Assembly (NCBI GenBank): GCA_941918925.1
Contig: OW799237.1
Coordinates: 5,189,201 to 5,253,200, forward strand
Length of the DNA: 64,000 bases
DNA from: Phyto melanocephala
Lineage: Eukaryota > Arthropoda > Insecta > Diptera > Rhinophoridae
Direction: 5' to 3'
Below, piece by piece: positions 34,094 to 50,144 of this stretch (the first letter of the stretch is position 1; every line of letters begins with the position of its first letter). The notes under the pieces were generated by a model, which searched no databases, was not told the DNA's origin, and worked only from the letters and a program-made list of their open reading frames with translations. A program made the translations under genes and the position numbers.

Positions 34094-36083
34094 ATAAAGT
34101 TTGCAATTAAAGTTACTAATCGTCGTTGTATACTTCCCTAAACCTTATAACTTTCTAGTAGTAGGTAAAACCAAAAAAAAAAAAACCAAACCCATGAAAA
34201 TTGTCTAATAATATCATTTTATTTAAATATTAATATTAAAAAAATAACTAATTGATATAACGAAAAATATATATTTTACTACTTGTGTACTGCATAAACT
34301 TCTAAGCATATTGATGCAAAAATATCTATATATTTTTTTAGATTAAGATTTGCAGTTTTAAAACATATTTAGACAAATAGTGAAAAATCTTGTTTAATCT
34401 AAGGTGCTGGAAGTACCTTAATTTAATTTTACTAATATTGTTTTAATTAAAAAAAATTGTAAAAAAATAAAACTTCTAAATTGTAATTATACACAGTAAA
34501 TAATATCTGTTTTTAAAAGCTATATGAGAATATAATCTTTAAAAAGAAGTTTTATTTCATGTATTTTCTTCAAAACTTTTTAAACAGTATAATGTCGTTT
34601 CATAAATATGTACATAATTGTACTATTAAGCAATAATAATTCATTGTTTATAAATATAACTTAAGTTGTATTTATTTTCTAAGAAAAAAATATGTATTTT
34701 CATTTGCAAATATAAAAAAACATACATACATATGTATTATTTTTATAAACATTTTATTAATTTAAAAATATTTGTTTTTAATAAATATTGAAAAATTGTA
34801 GCTAAAAAAATAGGTATGTTTGTTTTAATAATGAATTGGATGATTAAAAATAATTTAAAATAAATTTGAACATATTTTGTAAATAAAAAATTTCATATTC
34901 GAAAAAGCCTAAAGTTTATTTCCTCAATATATAAATGCAAAGATGTAACTCCTTTTACAAGCATTAGTGTAATTTAAGATATTTAACATTTTAACCAAAT
35001 TTTTCATATGAAAAGCAAAAAACAAAATAGTTTCATTCCTGATCAATGTTCCTTTTCTTTATTAAAACACGAAAGAGAAGAAAGCACTTTTACTTTTTTT
35101 TACTAAATGCTACTTTTTAATACTTATAAAAATTTAGTTTTCGCACGTGCCCAGTTCCAAATATAAGCGATACATAATGAGGTGTATTTGTGTAAAATAT
35201 GTATATGGGAACCACATTCAATTTGGTAAGATTTACGGCCTTTCTACTTGTGACCATAGATATTTATTTGCACTATACAGTGAGATTTAAGGCACTAAAT
35301 AGTCTTATTTTATAAGTATTGTAGAAGTAAAAGGTTTTTTTTCCAATTTTTTTACTTAAAAAAACTTATGAAAATTAACTAATAAAATTATTCGCATATA
35401 ACTTAATTTGTCATCAGTATTATTTACCGAAAAATTTAATGTTTTACTTAAAAATTAAAATATAAATTCACCTTTTTTATGAAATGGGTATTATGAAGGT
35501 TAACATGCAAAAAACGAATATAAAATTTCCCAAATTCTCATGATATTTGTTCCAATAATACCTGACATAAAAACCCCTTTTTAAACGTCAAATTAAATGT
35601 GTAATGTAGTTAAAACATAACGGTATAACACGGTCACTTACGGAAATTATAAATATTAAGACAATTTAAAACGAAATAAAGAAATTTAAAAGTAAAAAAA
35701 GTAATTATTAAAAATATATATTGAAAAGCATTTAATTGATATTAAAGTTATAAAATTAGAACTAAATTAAAGCCGTTAAAATAAATATAAAATTCTAGAA
35801 AAATGTCTTTCCACTAAAAAAATATTGATTTTTCAAATGTTCTTTACTTTTGTACATTCATATGTATGTATTATGTTATATCGCGAGCAACAGCTGTTTC
35901 GACAAAAGTAATACATACTCATAAACAAGTGTCAGTTCTATATACATGCATACTTATGTGTAAGCAAAAACATATACGCAAATAAATTACGGTAAAAACC
36001 TGATAGATAAAGTATAATCAATAAAATATTATTTAGCAAAAATTTCGGACAAAATTTAATTAAATTAAAAAAAGAAAACGAAA
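34094..36083. other. Intergenic, no gene seen
   Basis: AT-rich spacer between Inos and the two-membrane-span gene. It includes the MITE B fragment below and many A/T homopolymers. No ORF over 60 codons stands out. Confidence 0.55.
35185..35256. mobile_element. MITE family B, one-end fragment
   Basis: GGCCTTTCTACTTGTGACCA (35237-35256) equals the right end of the element at 17786-18028. Upstream similarity (TTCAATTTGGTAAGATTTAC against TTCAATTTTGTTAAATATAC) fades by about 35180. The left end is missing. Confidence 0.65.
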
Positions 36084-39000
36084 ATGGAAATGGAAACGGA
36101 AACGGAAAAAACGGAACAGAATGATAAACCAGATATTTTTTTCGAATGTGATAATAAGGCCGGGCAAGAACTTACAATATCCTTAGGTGACCAAAATAAT
36201 CAAGAGTTTAAATTTCCATCCATAAGTGGAACATCAGCAAACGAGAACCAAAGTTACAAAAAGAAAAATAACAATCATCATGTTGTGCCCGTTGGCGTAT
36301 TTATTGTTCTACTAATCATTTATTTGAGCATGACCAGTGTACAAAAATGTATGGTCAGTTGTATAGCAAACGCTGATACTACCAAACAAGTACAACAGCA
36401 TAAGGTAGACATTTTAAATTGTCTACAAAAAGCGGAAAATTCACAAATTTTAGAAAGACTTTTAGAATATAAAGGCATATGCAAAGACTTGGAAATATTT
36501 ACAAAGGATGTCAAACAAAAACAAGAAAAGGAGAAAACGGAAACGGAAGCGGAAGCGAAAAAAGACAAAAATGATAACGACATATTGATGAAATTGGAGG
36601 TCATTAGTGGAAATGTTGATACAGCAGACATTAGTGGCATTGAAGCTGAAGAAGAAGGCAGTACATATAGTACTAGCGGAAATGGTGACTGTACCCAATC
36701 ATCTCCTAACAAACATAAAAAATTAAAATATTCCATTAAGACTACTAATACCAAAAATGGTTTCAATAAATATAATAAATCGACTAAGGCCAAATATCAG
36801 AAAAATCAAAAAAAGGAGTTGAATCTTAACAAAAAGAACTCTACTGCGGAACCAATTATTTATCTATTTGCTTTAGTTTTTATCTATCTACTTCTTAAGG
36901 CTGCTTCAGATATAAACCAGCATTATAAATCGGTAGAGTATTTCCTGTTGTTATTTACAATTTATTGCATCAAATATTAAGCTTATTTAAAAATCAAACA
37001 GAATTTATCAAATAACAAAGGTTAAGTTTTTCATAAAAACTACATAGCTGCCGTACGCATAAAAATTATCAAAAAATTTTAGAGAGTTTATTCAACTGAA
37101 TTTCTGTAGAAATTTGATTTATGAACCTTAAAAAAACTTTGATAATGTTTCAAGACGATTATAACACTAGGTCTCCACGTAGCAATTTTCATTGCTAAGC
37201 ATAAGCAAAAACGCTGCAGAATAACGGCACTTTATTGCTAAAGTGTGTTTATTTTCATTGGGTGGAGAACACGACCCAAGTAATTTATTTATAAAATTTA
37301 ATATTTTTGTTTTAATTTTTATGGATTTTTTTGAAATACCTCACTCTAAATTATTATTAGGTAAAATTATTTTAATTTTCATTTGTTTCTGCAAAGAAAA
37401 ACAAAAACTTCGAAGAAAATTAAAAGGATTTTGACAGCTAATTGCAGCAATAATTGCTCAAGCAATCAGCAGAGCAATGATTGCTCAATGCATTGCTACA
37501 TATATCAATTTGCGGTCTACACATCGCAATTTCTATCGACGCAATCAAATTTGACAATTGCGGTAATAAATATTGCTACGTGGAGACCCCGGGTAAACAA
37601 AAGTCATTTATTAAACTTATCGAAATGGAAGGAAGTAAAAAAAAAATCATAATTGATATAGCATAAATAAGTCTATATTAAAGTTATCTTGAAACGTCAA
37701 TTTATTTCTATATGATTATTTTTAAAATAATTTTGTATATACATATGTTTCTTGTAAATTATAAACAAACAAAAAACAATAAATGTTACTTATTCCATTT
37801 TTAACTTTTAGCAAAACAAAAACGACAAACGTTTAAGGCGTTGCTCTTTACAATCATATGCCCAAACCCATCGACCGGATCGTCGAGCTTCAAAAGGTAT
37901 TTCAGCTAAGACTTTGCCGAAATTCTAAAATATTCAATCTTAATGTCAACTAAATATTATAGCATTTAATATAATCCAAAAAATATATGTAATTAAAATT
38001 ACATACATGTATAATCAACAAAAAAAGTCTTGATTTAAGTCAAATTTTAAGTCTATTAAAAAAAAATATTACAAACAAAAACAAATTGATAACAAACAAT
38101 CTAACTAATAGCTTTATAAAAAAAAACGTTTATTAAAAATTAAATGGAATTTTTACCCCCATATACTTTATATGCCTATTATATAGAATTAAATATCAAA
38201 CACTCTTAGTAAATATGTGCAATTTCAAAGTACTTTTTACTAAAAAAAAAATTAATTAACTTTTTTAACCATCTCTAAATGTATTGTGTACTGACTGTAT
38301 TTATAAATGTGATTTATATATATAAAATTTAATATTACACCTTTTTTAAATTTATAACAGAAAAAGTAATGATACTGAAAATAAAATGTATAGAAACATA
38401 TAGGTATAATTCTGCATTTTCCATTTTATTTTCAAAATCATTACTTTTTCAAACTTTACTATCCATTATACTTCATATCTTTTTTACACTTTTTTCCAAC
38501 ATACATATTTGTGACCAGTGTTTAAAAAACACGCAACTGCAACTGATCTCCCTAACTGTAATTGTGTATATAAATTATATCTACTTATACTATTTATTAA
38601 ACTAGTGTTATTTATAACAGAAAACTGTGTGCTAAATAATTTCTTACTTGTATTTATATGTGGAAATTCTTACAAGAAAATTACATGCAGCAGCTTGTTT
38701 GTAGGCACACAGCTTTTTATTATAAATAACTTCATAAATGTTAATAATTTGTTATTATTTTTTTTTTTACTATATTTATAATTAAATATTTATACTGTAT
38801 GAAATTAAAAAATTGTATTGCAACTTGTATTCATAGAAGTGCCATTTAAATGCATAAACTATATAAGTAGAACAAACACATGAAATTAAATCTAATAAAA
38901 ATCTGTTACTCTAACTCTATGTTTGCCGCTGAATATGTTGTTCAATTCACAACCCAATTTCACAATCATCTATTAAAATACCGTTTTCGTTCCTTAACTT

Positions 39001-40800
39001 GTAAACACAATTTCTTAAAATTAAACGTCGGGCAAATAAAAAATCTAGAATAAGAACAAAACAATTTTTATAAAATTTTTTACCAAAGTTATATATGTAC
39101 ATATGCATGTATATAAAAATTTTTTTGTTTTGCTAGCAACAAAAAATTTTAATTTCGCATCCCTGTATGAATCCAATGAAACAATTAACAAACAAATGAT
39201 ATGTTATACAAATGCTATTTTTATACAAAATTTATTAATGGAAACAACAAATATGCAATACACATACAAAAATATTTTTAATAGTACATTACATTGGGGA
39301 TTGTGAATTGATCAATTGTCTAATGTTGTTATTATATCTTAATTGCCGCGTGAAAACTCCAGCCAAATTACTTAAAAATTGTTGTTTTAGTTTAAAACTA
39401 AATTTATTTTTAAATCTAATGCAAAATTATAAATATTCTTATTTTTTTATTGTATTTATTTAAGTATTATTTTTTTGTTTCCGTTTTGTAAATTTTTACA
39501 TGACCTCAAAAACTCAACGATTATATTATTATATTTTAAAGTAAATTATATATGAAATTTCTTAAGCTTGATCTATGATTTGCATTATTTATTGATTCAC
39601 TGATTTACTGATCTTTAACAAAGCCTATGATCTAACCTGCAATTTATTCTGTGATCTAACCTATATTGTAGTAAGTACATACATACTTATCTAGCCTAGT
39701 CCAACAAATATTGGAGCTGGATTAGCACTGAACAAAAAATTATCTAAAATTTAAATAAAACTGAATTTAGTTTAATTCCAAATGTTTCGTGCTTCCGTAT
39801 TATATACCCAAAATTTTTATTTAATTTTATTTCACTTTTGTGAGAAGAAAACCTGTGAAATTAAAAAACAAAATTATCCGGCTTTTGCAAATGATATAAT
39901 ATTTTGATATGTTATTTATATATTTTCCTAAATAATTGCATACCTATATCATTTGTCTCCTTTTGCTAATAATGTTCACGTTCACCTTAACCTCACATTT
40001 TTAAAATGTTTTGTTCTATTTATCACATATATATTTGTACTTCAAACACTTTCTACACAAAAATTCTGTTACAAACAAAGTAAGATATATTAATGCTTTA
40101 AAATACTTATAGTTTTAGTACTAACATACAAATTTACAAGTAATTATCCTTTTTAATATCCTTTAATCATTCCCAAATATGTGTATAAAATACATGCAAA
40201 TACCATAACAATAGAATTGGCTTTGAAACAAAAACAACAACATTTAAAACCATTATCTCGCTCCTTAAGCCAAGATCAACAAAATTATCATTATAATTCA
40301 CACCAAAAACAACAGCAATTAAAGAAGGATTCCCCACAAAAATTAGAAAAGCAGCAACAACAACTAATATCAAGCACTGGTTCTCCTATTTGCACTAAAA
40401 TGTCCTATTCAAGTAATTGGCAATTATTAAGACAGCATACCACAACACAATCCCTTGATAATTCTGATATTTTAAACTCTGCTCGTGGTAATGCAGGTAA
40501 ATTTTGATTAAAAATATAAATGTTTTATTTTATTCTAAATGAATTGAGTTTAAATCTGTTATTTAAGATTATTTTGTTTCACCATCAATGATGACCAGAC
40601 GTTGTTCAGTACCCATTGCTTCAAGTTACCAGAGGCAAAAAATTACATCAGTATTACCATTTAGTATTGTTAATGACCATGCTAATGTCTCAGTAAGTAG
40701 ACGCACTTCAATAACATCTCCCTCACCTTTAGCTATGGATCCTAACGCTAGTTTGTCAACTGAACTGAAGCGTAGAGTTCGTATGATTAACAGGCATTAG
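36084..40800 (+). CDS. Unrecognised two-transmembrane protein
   Basis: Best model: exons 36084-36932, 37812-37896, 40215-40496 and 40568-40800, in frame throughout, 482 residues. Exon 1 alone is a 298-codon ORF ending at 36980, so an unspliced form is possible; the donor at 36933 (gtagag) is weak. Visible parts: Glu/Thr/Lys N-terminus (EMETETEKTEQ); a membrane span at ~67-85 (VVPVGVFIVLLIIYLSMTS); a Cys-containing, coiled-coil-like segment at ~100-165; a Lys/Asn-rich stretch; a second span at ~257-274 (PIIYLFALVFIYLLLKAA); then a basic, Gln/Ser-rich tail (RLRRCSLQ, RPDRRASKE, MTRRCSVPIASSY, RRTSITSPSPL) ending RRVRMINRH, with several RRxS-type sites. No family recognised; no signal peptide. 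Phase agreement across the last three exons supports a real gene; attaching exon 1 is less sure. Confidence 0.6.
37170..37588. mobile_element. MITE (family E), hAT-like ends
   Basis: About 419 bp with perfect inverted repeats GGTCTCCACGTAGCAAT and complement. Both subterminal regions are crowded with ATTGC/GCAAT words (for example 37440-37500), as seen for transposase-binding repeats of hAT elements. It lies inside the predicted first intron of the two-membrane-span gene. No coding capacity; target duplication not resolved. Confidence 0.75.
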
Positions 40801-40839
40801 ATATATTAGGTGAAAAAAAGAAAGACGGATGAGAAGTCT

Positions 40840-41160
40840 GGTATCAGCCTGCGGTTTAAACGCTTATGCCTTCGAAACGGGCTGATGCAACAGCAGGTTG
40901 CTGCTCTTGACAAAAAAGAGGGCTGGTGGTATCTTGTCTGGTTCTCCTGGAAATCACTTCCAAAACGGCGATGGTTATGAGAGAAAGATAGGGATACAAC
41001 CAGCCATCCACATCAAAAAAACATAAGAAGTCTTTGTGCATGGAAAGCTTTCAGGCAGCGATTGTTGATTGTGCTGACCCTAATAGTGGCATCATCATAG
41101 AGAGACAACAACTGATAGAGAACAGGCTTATTGACAGATTAGCGTCTTTCTTAATTAAAT
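40840..41160 (+). pseudogene. Possible retrotransposon ORF fragment, degenerate
   Basis: A stretch clearly richer in G+C than its flanks. Frames read as interrupted protein: GGILSGSPGNHFQNGDGYER, then (another frame, from about 41020) MESFQAAIVDCADPNSGIII and LIENRLIDRLASFLIKF. The second part is loosely reminiscent of gag-like DUF4780 domains of fly non-LTR elements; this is from memory and weak. It could instead be the 3' UTR of the preceding gene. Confidence 0.25.
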
Positions 41161-42362
41161 TTAGTGAACAAATTTATTTAGTGAAATAAAACGAAATAAG
41201 TTTTTTTAATTATAAAACAATTTAAAAAAAGATAGTGGTTTTTATTCGTAAGATTTTTGTCTTAAATAAATGTTTAGTTACATATATGTATAAATTATTT
41301 GAATTAAGTTTTTTTAGTAAATGTATGATAGCTAAGAAAGAATTATGTACGTAAATAAATGTTATGTTTGTTTTGTATTATTAAATTACTTAGTAGTACA
41401 TAATTTGTATAATTAAAAAAAAACTAATTGAATTATTTATTAAAAAAAGCAATATAAATATGTATATATAAATAATTACTCTTTTAAATATATATTTAAA
41501 TTGCTATTTACAAACTATTATATATAACTTATGTTAATTAAAATTACAAAAAATACTAATTAATTTAAAAAAAAATTATTTTATCTTAATGATTTATTTT
41601 ATTTTTTTGTTTTTGTTTTTTTTTAGTTATTAAAAATAAATGAAAAAATTAAAATAGTTTGAAACAGAAATGATAATTTTACAATATTTGGAAATTTTTT
41701 TTGTGTGAAATATTTTGTGTAAACTAAAATGTTTTAACTTAATTATAGTAAGTGCATTTTATTAAATGTATAAAAATTCCAATTAACTATAAGGCAAGAT
41801 TATATTTTACTATGTTTAGGCTTTTTAGGCAATAAAGATATAATAAATATATTATTTGGAATTGAACCCAATAAAGGTTTCTTTTTAATAATGATTTATT
41901 TTTTGTAATGGAAGACCTTATGATCTATGAGCTATGGTTTAAAAAAACAATTTGAACTGATACTAAATTTAAAATAGTCTTGAGATAAAAGCTGCCATAT
42001 AATTTGCTTATTTTTAAGACTTTCTAGCTATTTTTTTTTTTTTTTTTACAAAAACTAAATAAAAATGTTAGATTTAAACTTAGTTTAACCATTAAAAAAA
42101 ATTATTTAAAAGTAAAAAAACTTACTAAAAGTAAGTAAAAAAGTAAACAATTTTTCTCAAATTTTTGTTCCATTTAACAACTTTAATATTTTTCGAGGTA
42201 AAAAAAAGAAAATTAGCAATTGCAAAAATCAAGTAATCTTTAATAATTTGTGAAATAAATTAAGGCTCATTTGTATTTGACCAACTTAAAATAGTTAAGA
42301 CTTATAAATAAAACAGAAAAAATACATAACTACAATGCACTAATTAAAAACTAACTAACTGG
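41161..42362. other. Intergenic, no gene seen
   Basis: Very AT-rich spacer between convergent genes (the two-membrane-span gene and lines). Only homopolymer runs and scattered AATAAA hexamers. Confidence 0.6.
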
Positions 42363-45167
42363 CTAACTAAGTTCATTGCCTTCGTACAGGCTCTCACAAC
42401 TCTCCAGTAACCTCAATACCGGTGATATATCATACGGATACAGTTGTCGTGATACCAAACGAGATATTTGCAAACGTAAACGTATCAGCACACTCATGGC
42501 CTCATCCAAAGTCGTTGTGCCCATGCCAAAGTCATGACAACTCTGTACAAACATCGACCAATTCATGCGTATGTATTTGAGGAAACGCAAAAGGTACAAA
42601 AGAAAACAAGTCTCATTGCTAACCAATAGATCTAAGAGTAAATCAGAACTATTCGATATCATTTTTAGGAACTCAAGAAATGTGTAGACCGGATTTAACA
42701 TGGATACTAGTTCGGGAAAGGCATTATTGCGAAATGAAATGCCAGCAGTGACGTCCAGCGTACACACCATGGCTTCTATAAGGTGATCATCCTGATCATC
42801 GAACAAATGTATCAGTATCTTACTAAAATGACATTCAGGATGAAATTCCAATGTATGTTTGATAAAAGACTCCAATTTACGCAAGACATCTCGTATTGAT
42901 CTTTCAATCAGCACCATATCCTGAAAGGCATCATAGTCCGTCGAGTCAATGGAAGAATCTGAAGAGTCACTGCGTATCTCCTTAACAGTGACCGCTATAG
43001 ATTTAAGCACCAAGAGTACAATTTTTTGCAAAATAGTCTTATCCATTTCTATGACTTCACTGGAGTTTAAAGCGTCTTCTGTTGAGCCATCTGTTATCAG
43101 ACCAAATTGCTGTTGCAGTGAATTAAGTGAGTAATTGATGGGATTCCGTTTGAAACCTATTAGGCCCACTATATTTTCTGGCTGTCTACGAGGTAGAGAT
43201 TCAAGTATGCGAAAATCCTTAACATGTCTCACAATTTGATGAGCTAGCATACAGGTCTCATCGGGTAACATATCTTGCAAAGCCAATGTCGAACCATAGC
43301 ACAAAGCTTCGTTAAAGAGACACAACATTTGTTTGTAAACGGTACAGGAGAGATTTTGATTGAGCAACAATTCAAATTTATCTAATTGAGCATAAAAAGG
43401 CAAAGTTTCTACTATTGAGAGATTGGCTTTAACTGAAATAATGTTTTCCCAAAGCTGTAAGAAATTGAGAATGCAATTTTCAGCATTTTCCACATCCAAA
43501 TGATTGGCTATTAGGGTAGACATATTTTTCACCAGGGCGGGCCATTTATTTTCGAGTATTTTAATTGTTATACACTTAAGATGTGTAGTATCGAAGCTTT
43601 CCGAGTCGGTGAGGGTTATAAGGTGACAGCTTTGTTGTGGTAGCAGAGCATGTGGATAGGCTGGGTTTGCTAAGTTACCGTATTGGTGATGTGGTGTTAG
43701 ATGATTTTGGTAATGTCGCGTTGTTGTATCTGATGTAGAGGGTAAATCTAGGCTTTCGTTCGAACGATAATGCACAGCAAAATAGTTCGACTCCAAAGAA
43801 GGCTGCTGGGTTTGAAAATGCAAATACCCTAAACTAGTTTCATCTGCAGTCGCAGCCCCATGATGAATTGTTGCCGCAGACGAGGTGGAAGGGGATATAT
43901 TTTCACTTTGAGTATCAGCAATTTCCTCTTCTAAAGGATGCAAATCTAAATCCTTCCACTCCACTATTCGTTTGATAATTTCCAAACTAAAGTGAATCTT
44001 CTGAACCGCTTTATGATCCAATCGATCAAAGTTGAAAAGGTTATCTACTAGTTTTTTAAGCCAATCATCATCCATTTCCTGTTTGGCTATAACCAAAAAT
44101 GAGGCCAGCACCCGGCCTGCTAAAAATTGTACATAAGCATTACTATAGCCGGCCAAAACTATGATCTCATCGATAAGATTGTGATCATTTCTTATGAGGG
44201 CATCACACACATCCATGATTCGGGCGCAAATAAAACCCTTAGAATTTTGCTTTAAATAAATGTCGAACAGCAGCTGTAGATTCGAAAGAAACTGCAGTAG
44301 TTTATTAGTGGGCCATTCACTTAGATTTGCCACCCGCTTTTGGCCATTAGCATCCAAGGAATAATGTGATTGAAAAGGTTTACGAAGCATGCGCTCCGAG
44401 ACTCCGCATAAACATTGCTTGTTCAAAGATTCTTCGAATTCCCGCATATCCTGTGCTGCTGATAATTCGTCTAAATGCTGTTGCTGCTGTTGTTGGTTTT
44501 GCGAAGTGTGGTGGGCTTTAATAGCAGATAATGAACAAGAACTGGATGCTATTAAATTAGTTTGACTGTTGAACGGTAATATGTCGGGTAAACTACTGCG
44601 ATCAACTTCATCCGTAGAGGGAACTCCAGAGGGGTTATTTACCAAACTGTTCAACTTATCATTTTCAGGGTGATTAAGTAAATGATTATGATGATTGAGA
44701 CCATTTGTTGTAGGCAAGATATGGTTTAAATTTTGTACATTTAATAGTTGACTTAATGAAGCGGTTCTTGACGACGAAGGAGTTGATGAGGGTGAGTTAT
44801 CCGCGGAAGAGGGAGAAGTTATGGAATGATTAGAAGATGATAAAGATGAGTTTAAGTTCTTTACATCACCCGTTTCTAAAATATCAGGTGTTGGTGACAA
44901 TGTTTTTGCAGAAGACGTTGACTTTCCTATGAAACTGCTATTTAAAGGTTTGATTTTTTCTATTTTTTGACGTTTTGTTTGTGGCTGTTCGGTGTTGTTA
45001 GCATTATTGTTTGACAAACTATTGGCTACCAAATTAGTTGATATGCTGTTGTTACTTCCAATACTGTTGCTAGTGTTGTTGTGTATATTAGAAATTGAGG
45101 TTGTCTTTCCAAACACTAAATCCTGTTGTTGTGGTTTATAATTTGGATTATCTGGTGAGGAAGACAT
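42363..45167 (-). CDS. lin: Protein lines (segment polarity / Wnt and Notch pathway regulator)
   Basis: A single uninterrupted exon of 934 codons. The first ~255 residues are Ser/Asn/Gln-rich low-complexity sequence with a basic patch (TKRQKIEKIKP, a possible nuclear signal) and a short poly-Gln. The conserved Lines region begins around CLCGVSERMLRKPFQSHY and continues with the alpha-helical Lines N- and C-terminal domains (LSEWPTNKLLQFLSNLQLL, AGYSNAYVQFLAGRVL, TDYDAFQDMVLIERSIRDVL). The extreme C-terminus (RLQISRLVSRQLYPYDISPV) is also typical. Lines shuttles between nucleus and cytoplasm and modulates Wg and Notch target genes. Length is close to fly lines (about 860), the excess being low-complexity repeats. 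Head-to-head with Pgi, the start codons being 1.7 kb apart. Confidence 0.93.
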   Translation of the reverse strand: MSSSPDNPNYKPQQQDLVFGKTTSISNIHNNTSNSIGSNNSISTNLVANSLSNNNANNTEQPQTKRQKIEKIKPLNSSFIGKSTSSAKTLSPTPDILETGDVKNLNSSLSSSNHSITSPSSADNSPSSTPSSSRTASLSQLLNVQNLNHILPTTNGLNHHNHLLNHPENDKLNSLVNNPSGVPSTDEVDRSSLPDILPFNSQTNLIASSSCSLSAIKAHHTSQNQQQQQQHLDELSAAQDMREFEESLNKQCLCGVSERMLRKPFQSHYSLDANGQKRVANLSEWPTNKLLQFLSNLQLLFDIYLKQNSKGFICARIMDVCDALIRNDHNLIDEIIVLAGYSNAYVQFLAGRVLASFLVIAKQEMDDDWLKKLVDNLFNFDRLDHKAVQKIHFSLEIIKRIVEWKDLDLHPLEEEIADTQSENISPSTSSAATIHHGAATADETSLGYLHFQTQQPSLESNYFAVHYRSNESLDLPSTSDTTTRHYQNHLTPHHQYGNLANPAYPHALLPQQSCHLITLTDSESFDTTHLKCITIKILENKWPALVKNMSTLIANHLDVENAENCILNFLQLWENIISVKANLSIVETLPFYAQLDKFELLLNQNLSCTVYKQMLCLFNEALCYGSTLALQDMLPDETCMLAHQIVRHVKDFRILESLPRRQPENIVGLIGFKRNPINYSLNSLQQQFGLITDGSTEDALNSSEVIEMDKTILQKIVLLVLKSIAVTVKEIRSDSSDSSIDSTDYDAFQDMVLIERSIRDVLRKLESFIKHTLEFHPECHFSKILIHLFDDQDDHLIEAMVCTLDVTAGISFRNNAFPELVSMLNPVYTFLEFLKMISNSSDLLLDLLVSNETCFLLYLLRFLKYIRMNWSMFVQSCHDFGMGTTTLDEAMSVLIRLRLQISRLVSRQLYPYDISPVLRLLESCESLYEGNELS

Positions 45168-46900
45168 ATTGCTGCGAAGCGTTCCGCACGCTTTTTTTAC
45201 TATAGCAAAATTTATTGGATTTTTTATTATTATTTTAAACTACCCACAAAAAAGGTTTTTAATTAAATTTCTTATTTGTTTAATCTAAAATAAAATAGTT
45301 AAGAAAAAAAAAACATTTATTTTATAACTTGTTCAGAGTTGACTGTAGTAGAAGAAGCAATTCTATGATGCCATTGGACAAAAGGTGCTACCGTGCTACG
45401 CATTCACAAGGTTACGTGTGCACTTTGCTAAGGCGGAGCTATTTTAAGGTAGCCTTTTCTTATACTCAAACATTTTTTATACACCTTTCATATTTTATCG
45501 TAAAACTAACTTTTTTTTAATAATTTTTCTGTTTTTCCCACAATATATTTTTATTTACCTTTTTCCTCACTTTTTAAAGTGACACTAGCACTATTTTTGT
45601 TTTTTTACTTTAATTACTTATTTGGCCATTTGTTTTTTAACAATTCTTGCAGTAGCAAGATTGTACTTTTTAATATTTGTGCGATTTTTGTTTCATCATA
45701 TATTTGCTTAACTTTAAAAATACTTTTTTACGCGATACTTTGTGAACAAATTTTAGTTAAATACAGAAACAACTCAAAAATTTTTTTACTTGATTTTCGA
45801 CTTCTTAATTACACACATTACGCGTCGCCATCTTGCTTTATATTTGTCCCACTTGACATTTACAGTGTTGTATCAAATAAGAAAAAACAGTATAATGAAC
45901 TTGGCATAACTTTCCTATAGTTTGTTTAAATGACAAAGTAGTTAACGTTTAAAGACATTTGAACTGCATTATTAGTTTTTGCACAATTATTTATTTATAC
46001 TCAACACAACAATGTTACCTATAAAGTTTATTATTGTATTGGAAACATTGACCCAAGGCCTTATAGGCTTTGTATACAATTGTATTTATACATAAATTAA
46101 TAAATAAATTTTTTTTAACTGGTAATCGTAGTTCGAAGCGAATTCTTTTGTTAACATTTTTTTTTATATGATGTTGACATTTGAAATTAAAGAGGGAAGG
46201 GAAAAATTGTTTTTAACAATGGACTTTAAAAGCTGAAGTATAAAATTATTAAATAAAAAAATAATCAGCTGATCTGATGAATAAATTTTTTTGAATCTAA
46301 CTATGTATATTAATATAAATTTATAAAAATAATAACAAAAATTAATTTTACTATTGGATTATTACTTACGATATTTTCTGATTTATTAAATTATATTATA
46401 AAATTTTTAATTACGCATGTAAAAATTTATCTACTCGTTTACCAAAAGGTATCTATCTACATTTGTCATGATGAAAGTCAAACACGCTGAAAAATATTTT
46501 TAATATGTACTGCATTTTTGTGAATTTTATTAATTCAACAATTTTTGCTTTGTATTTGTTGAAAGATTTTATTGATTTTTAAATTGTTGGTTTTAATGAA
46601 ATCTTATTATATATTTTAAAGAACTAAATCTAAATTTAATTAAAAACTACTGTTAGATTCACACCTCGTATAGGCGTTTAATACAACTCCAATAGTTGGC
46701 ATCACTAAATATTTCTGTTTTTCATTTGACATTGAGGTAGTATGTTCAAAGTCGCTGGAATATTTCATATTTTAAATACAAAATTACAATTTCAATTAAT
46801 TTTTCATATTGCAAGCATACGCTCTTAAAGTAATAACTGCTTCTTTTTTTTACAATTTTTGTGTGCTTATTAAAATATACAACAAATTAGTAATTAAATA
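45168..46900. other. Divergent spacer between lines and Pgi
   Basis: Must contain both promoters. Carries a degraded LINE-like tail (46055-46110, GGCTTTGTATACAATTGTAT then AAATTAATAAATAAA) and MITE A copy 2. The ORF at 45579-45920 is hydrophobic AT-rich chance coding. No confident promoter motif. Confidence 0.5.
46099..46293. mobile_element. MITE family A, degraded copy 2
   Basis: GGTAATCGTAGTTCGAAGCG (46121 on), TTGACATTTGAAAT and AAATAATCAGCTGATCTGAT then GAATAAAT align in order with the intact element at 1369-1577. Ends are eroded and no target duplication is left. Confidence 0.7.

Positions 46901-50144
<3,244 letters not shown>

Noticed and set aside
36320..36793. 157-codon minus-strand ORF
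   Set aside because: Shadow of the plus-strand gene; Phe/Ser/Cys-rich low-complexity product from the complement of Lys/Glu/Asn codons.
45579..45920. 113-codon hydrophobic ORF between lines and Pgi
   Set aside because: AT-rich Phe/Leu/Tyr-rich composition typical of chance frames; no family, no good context.
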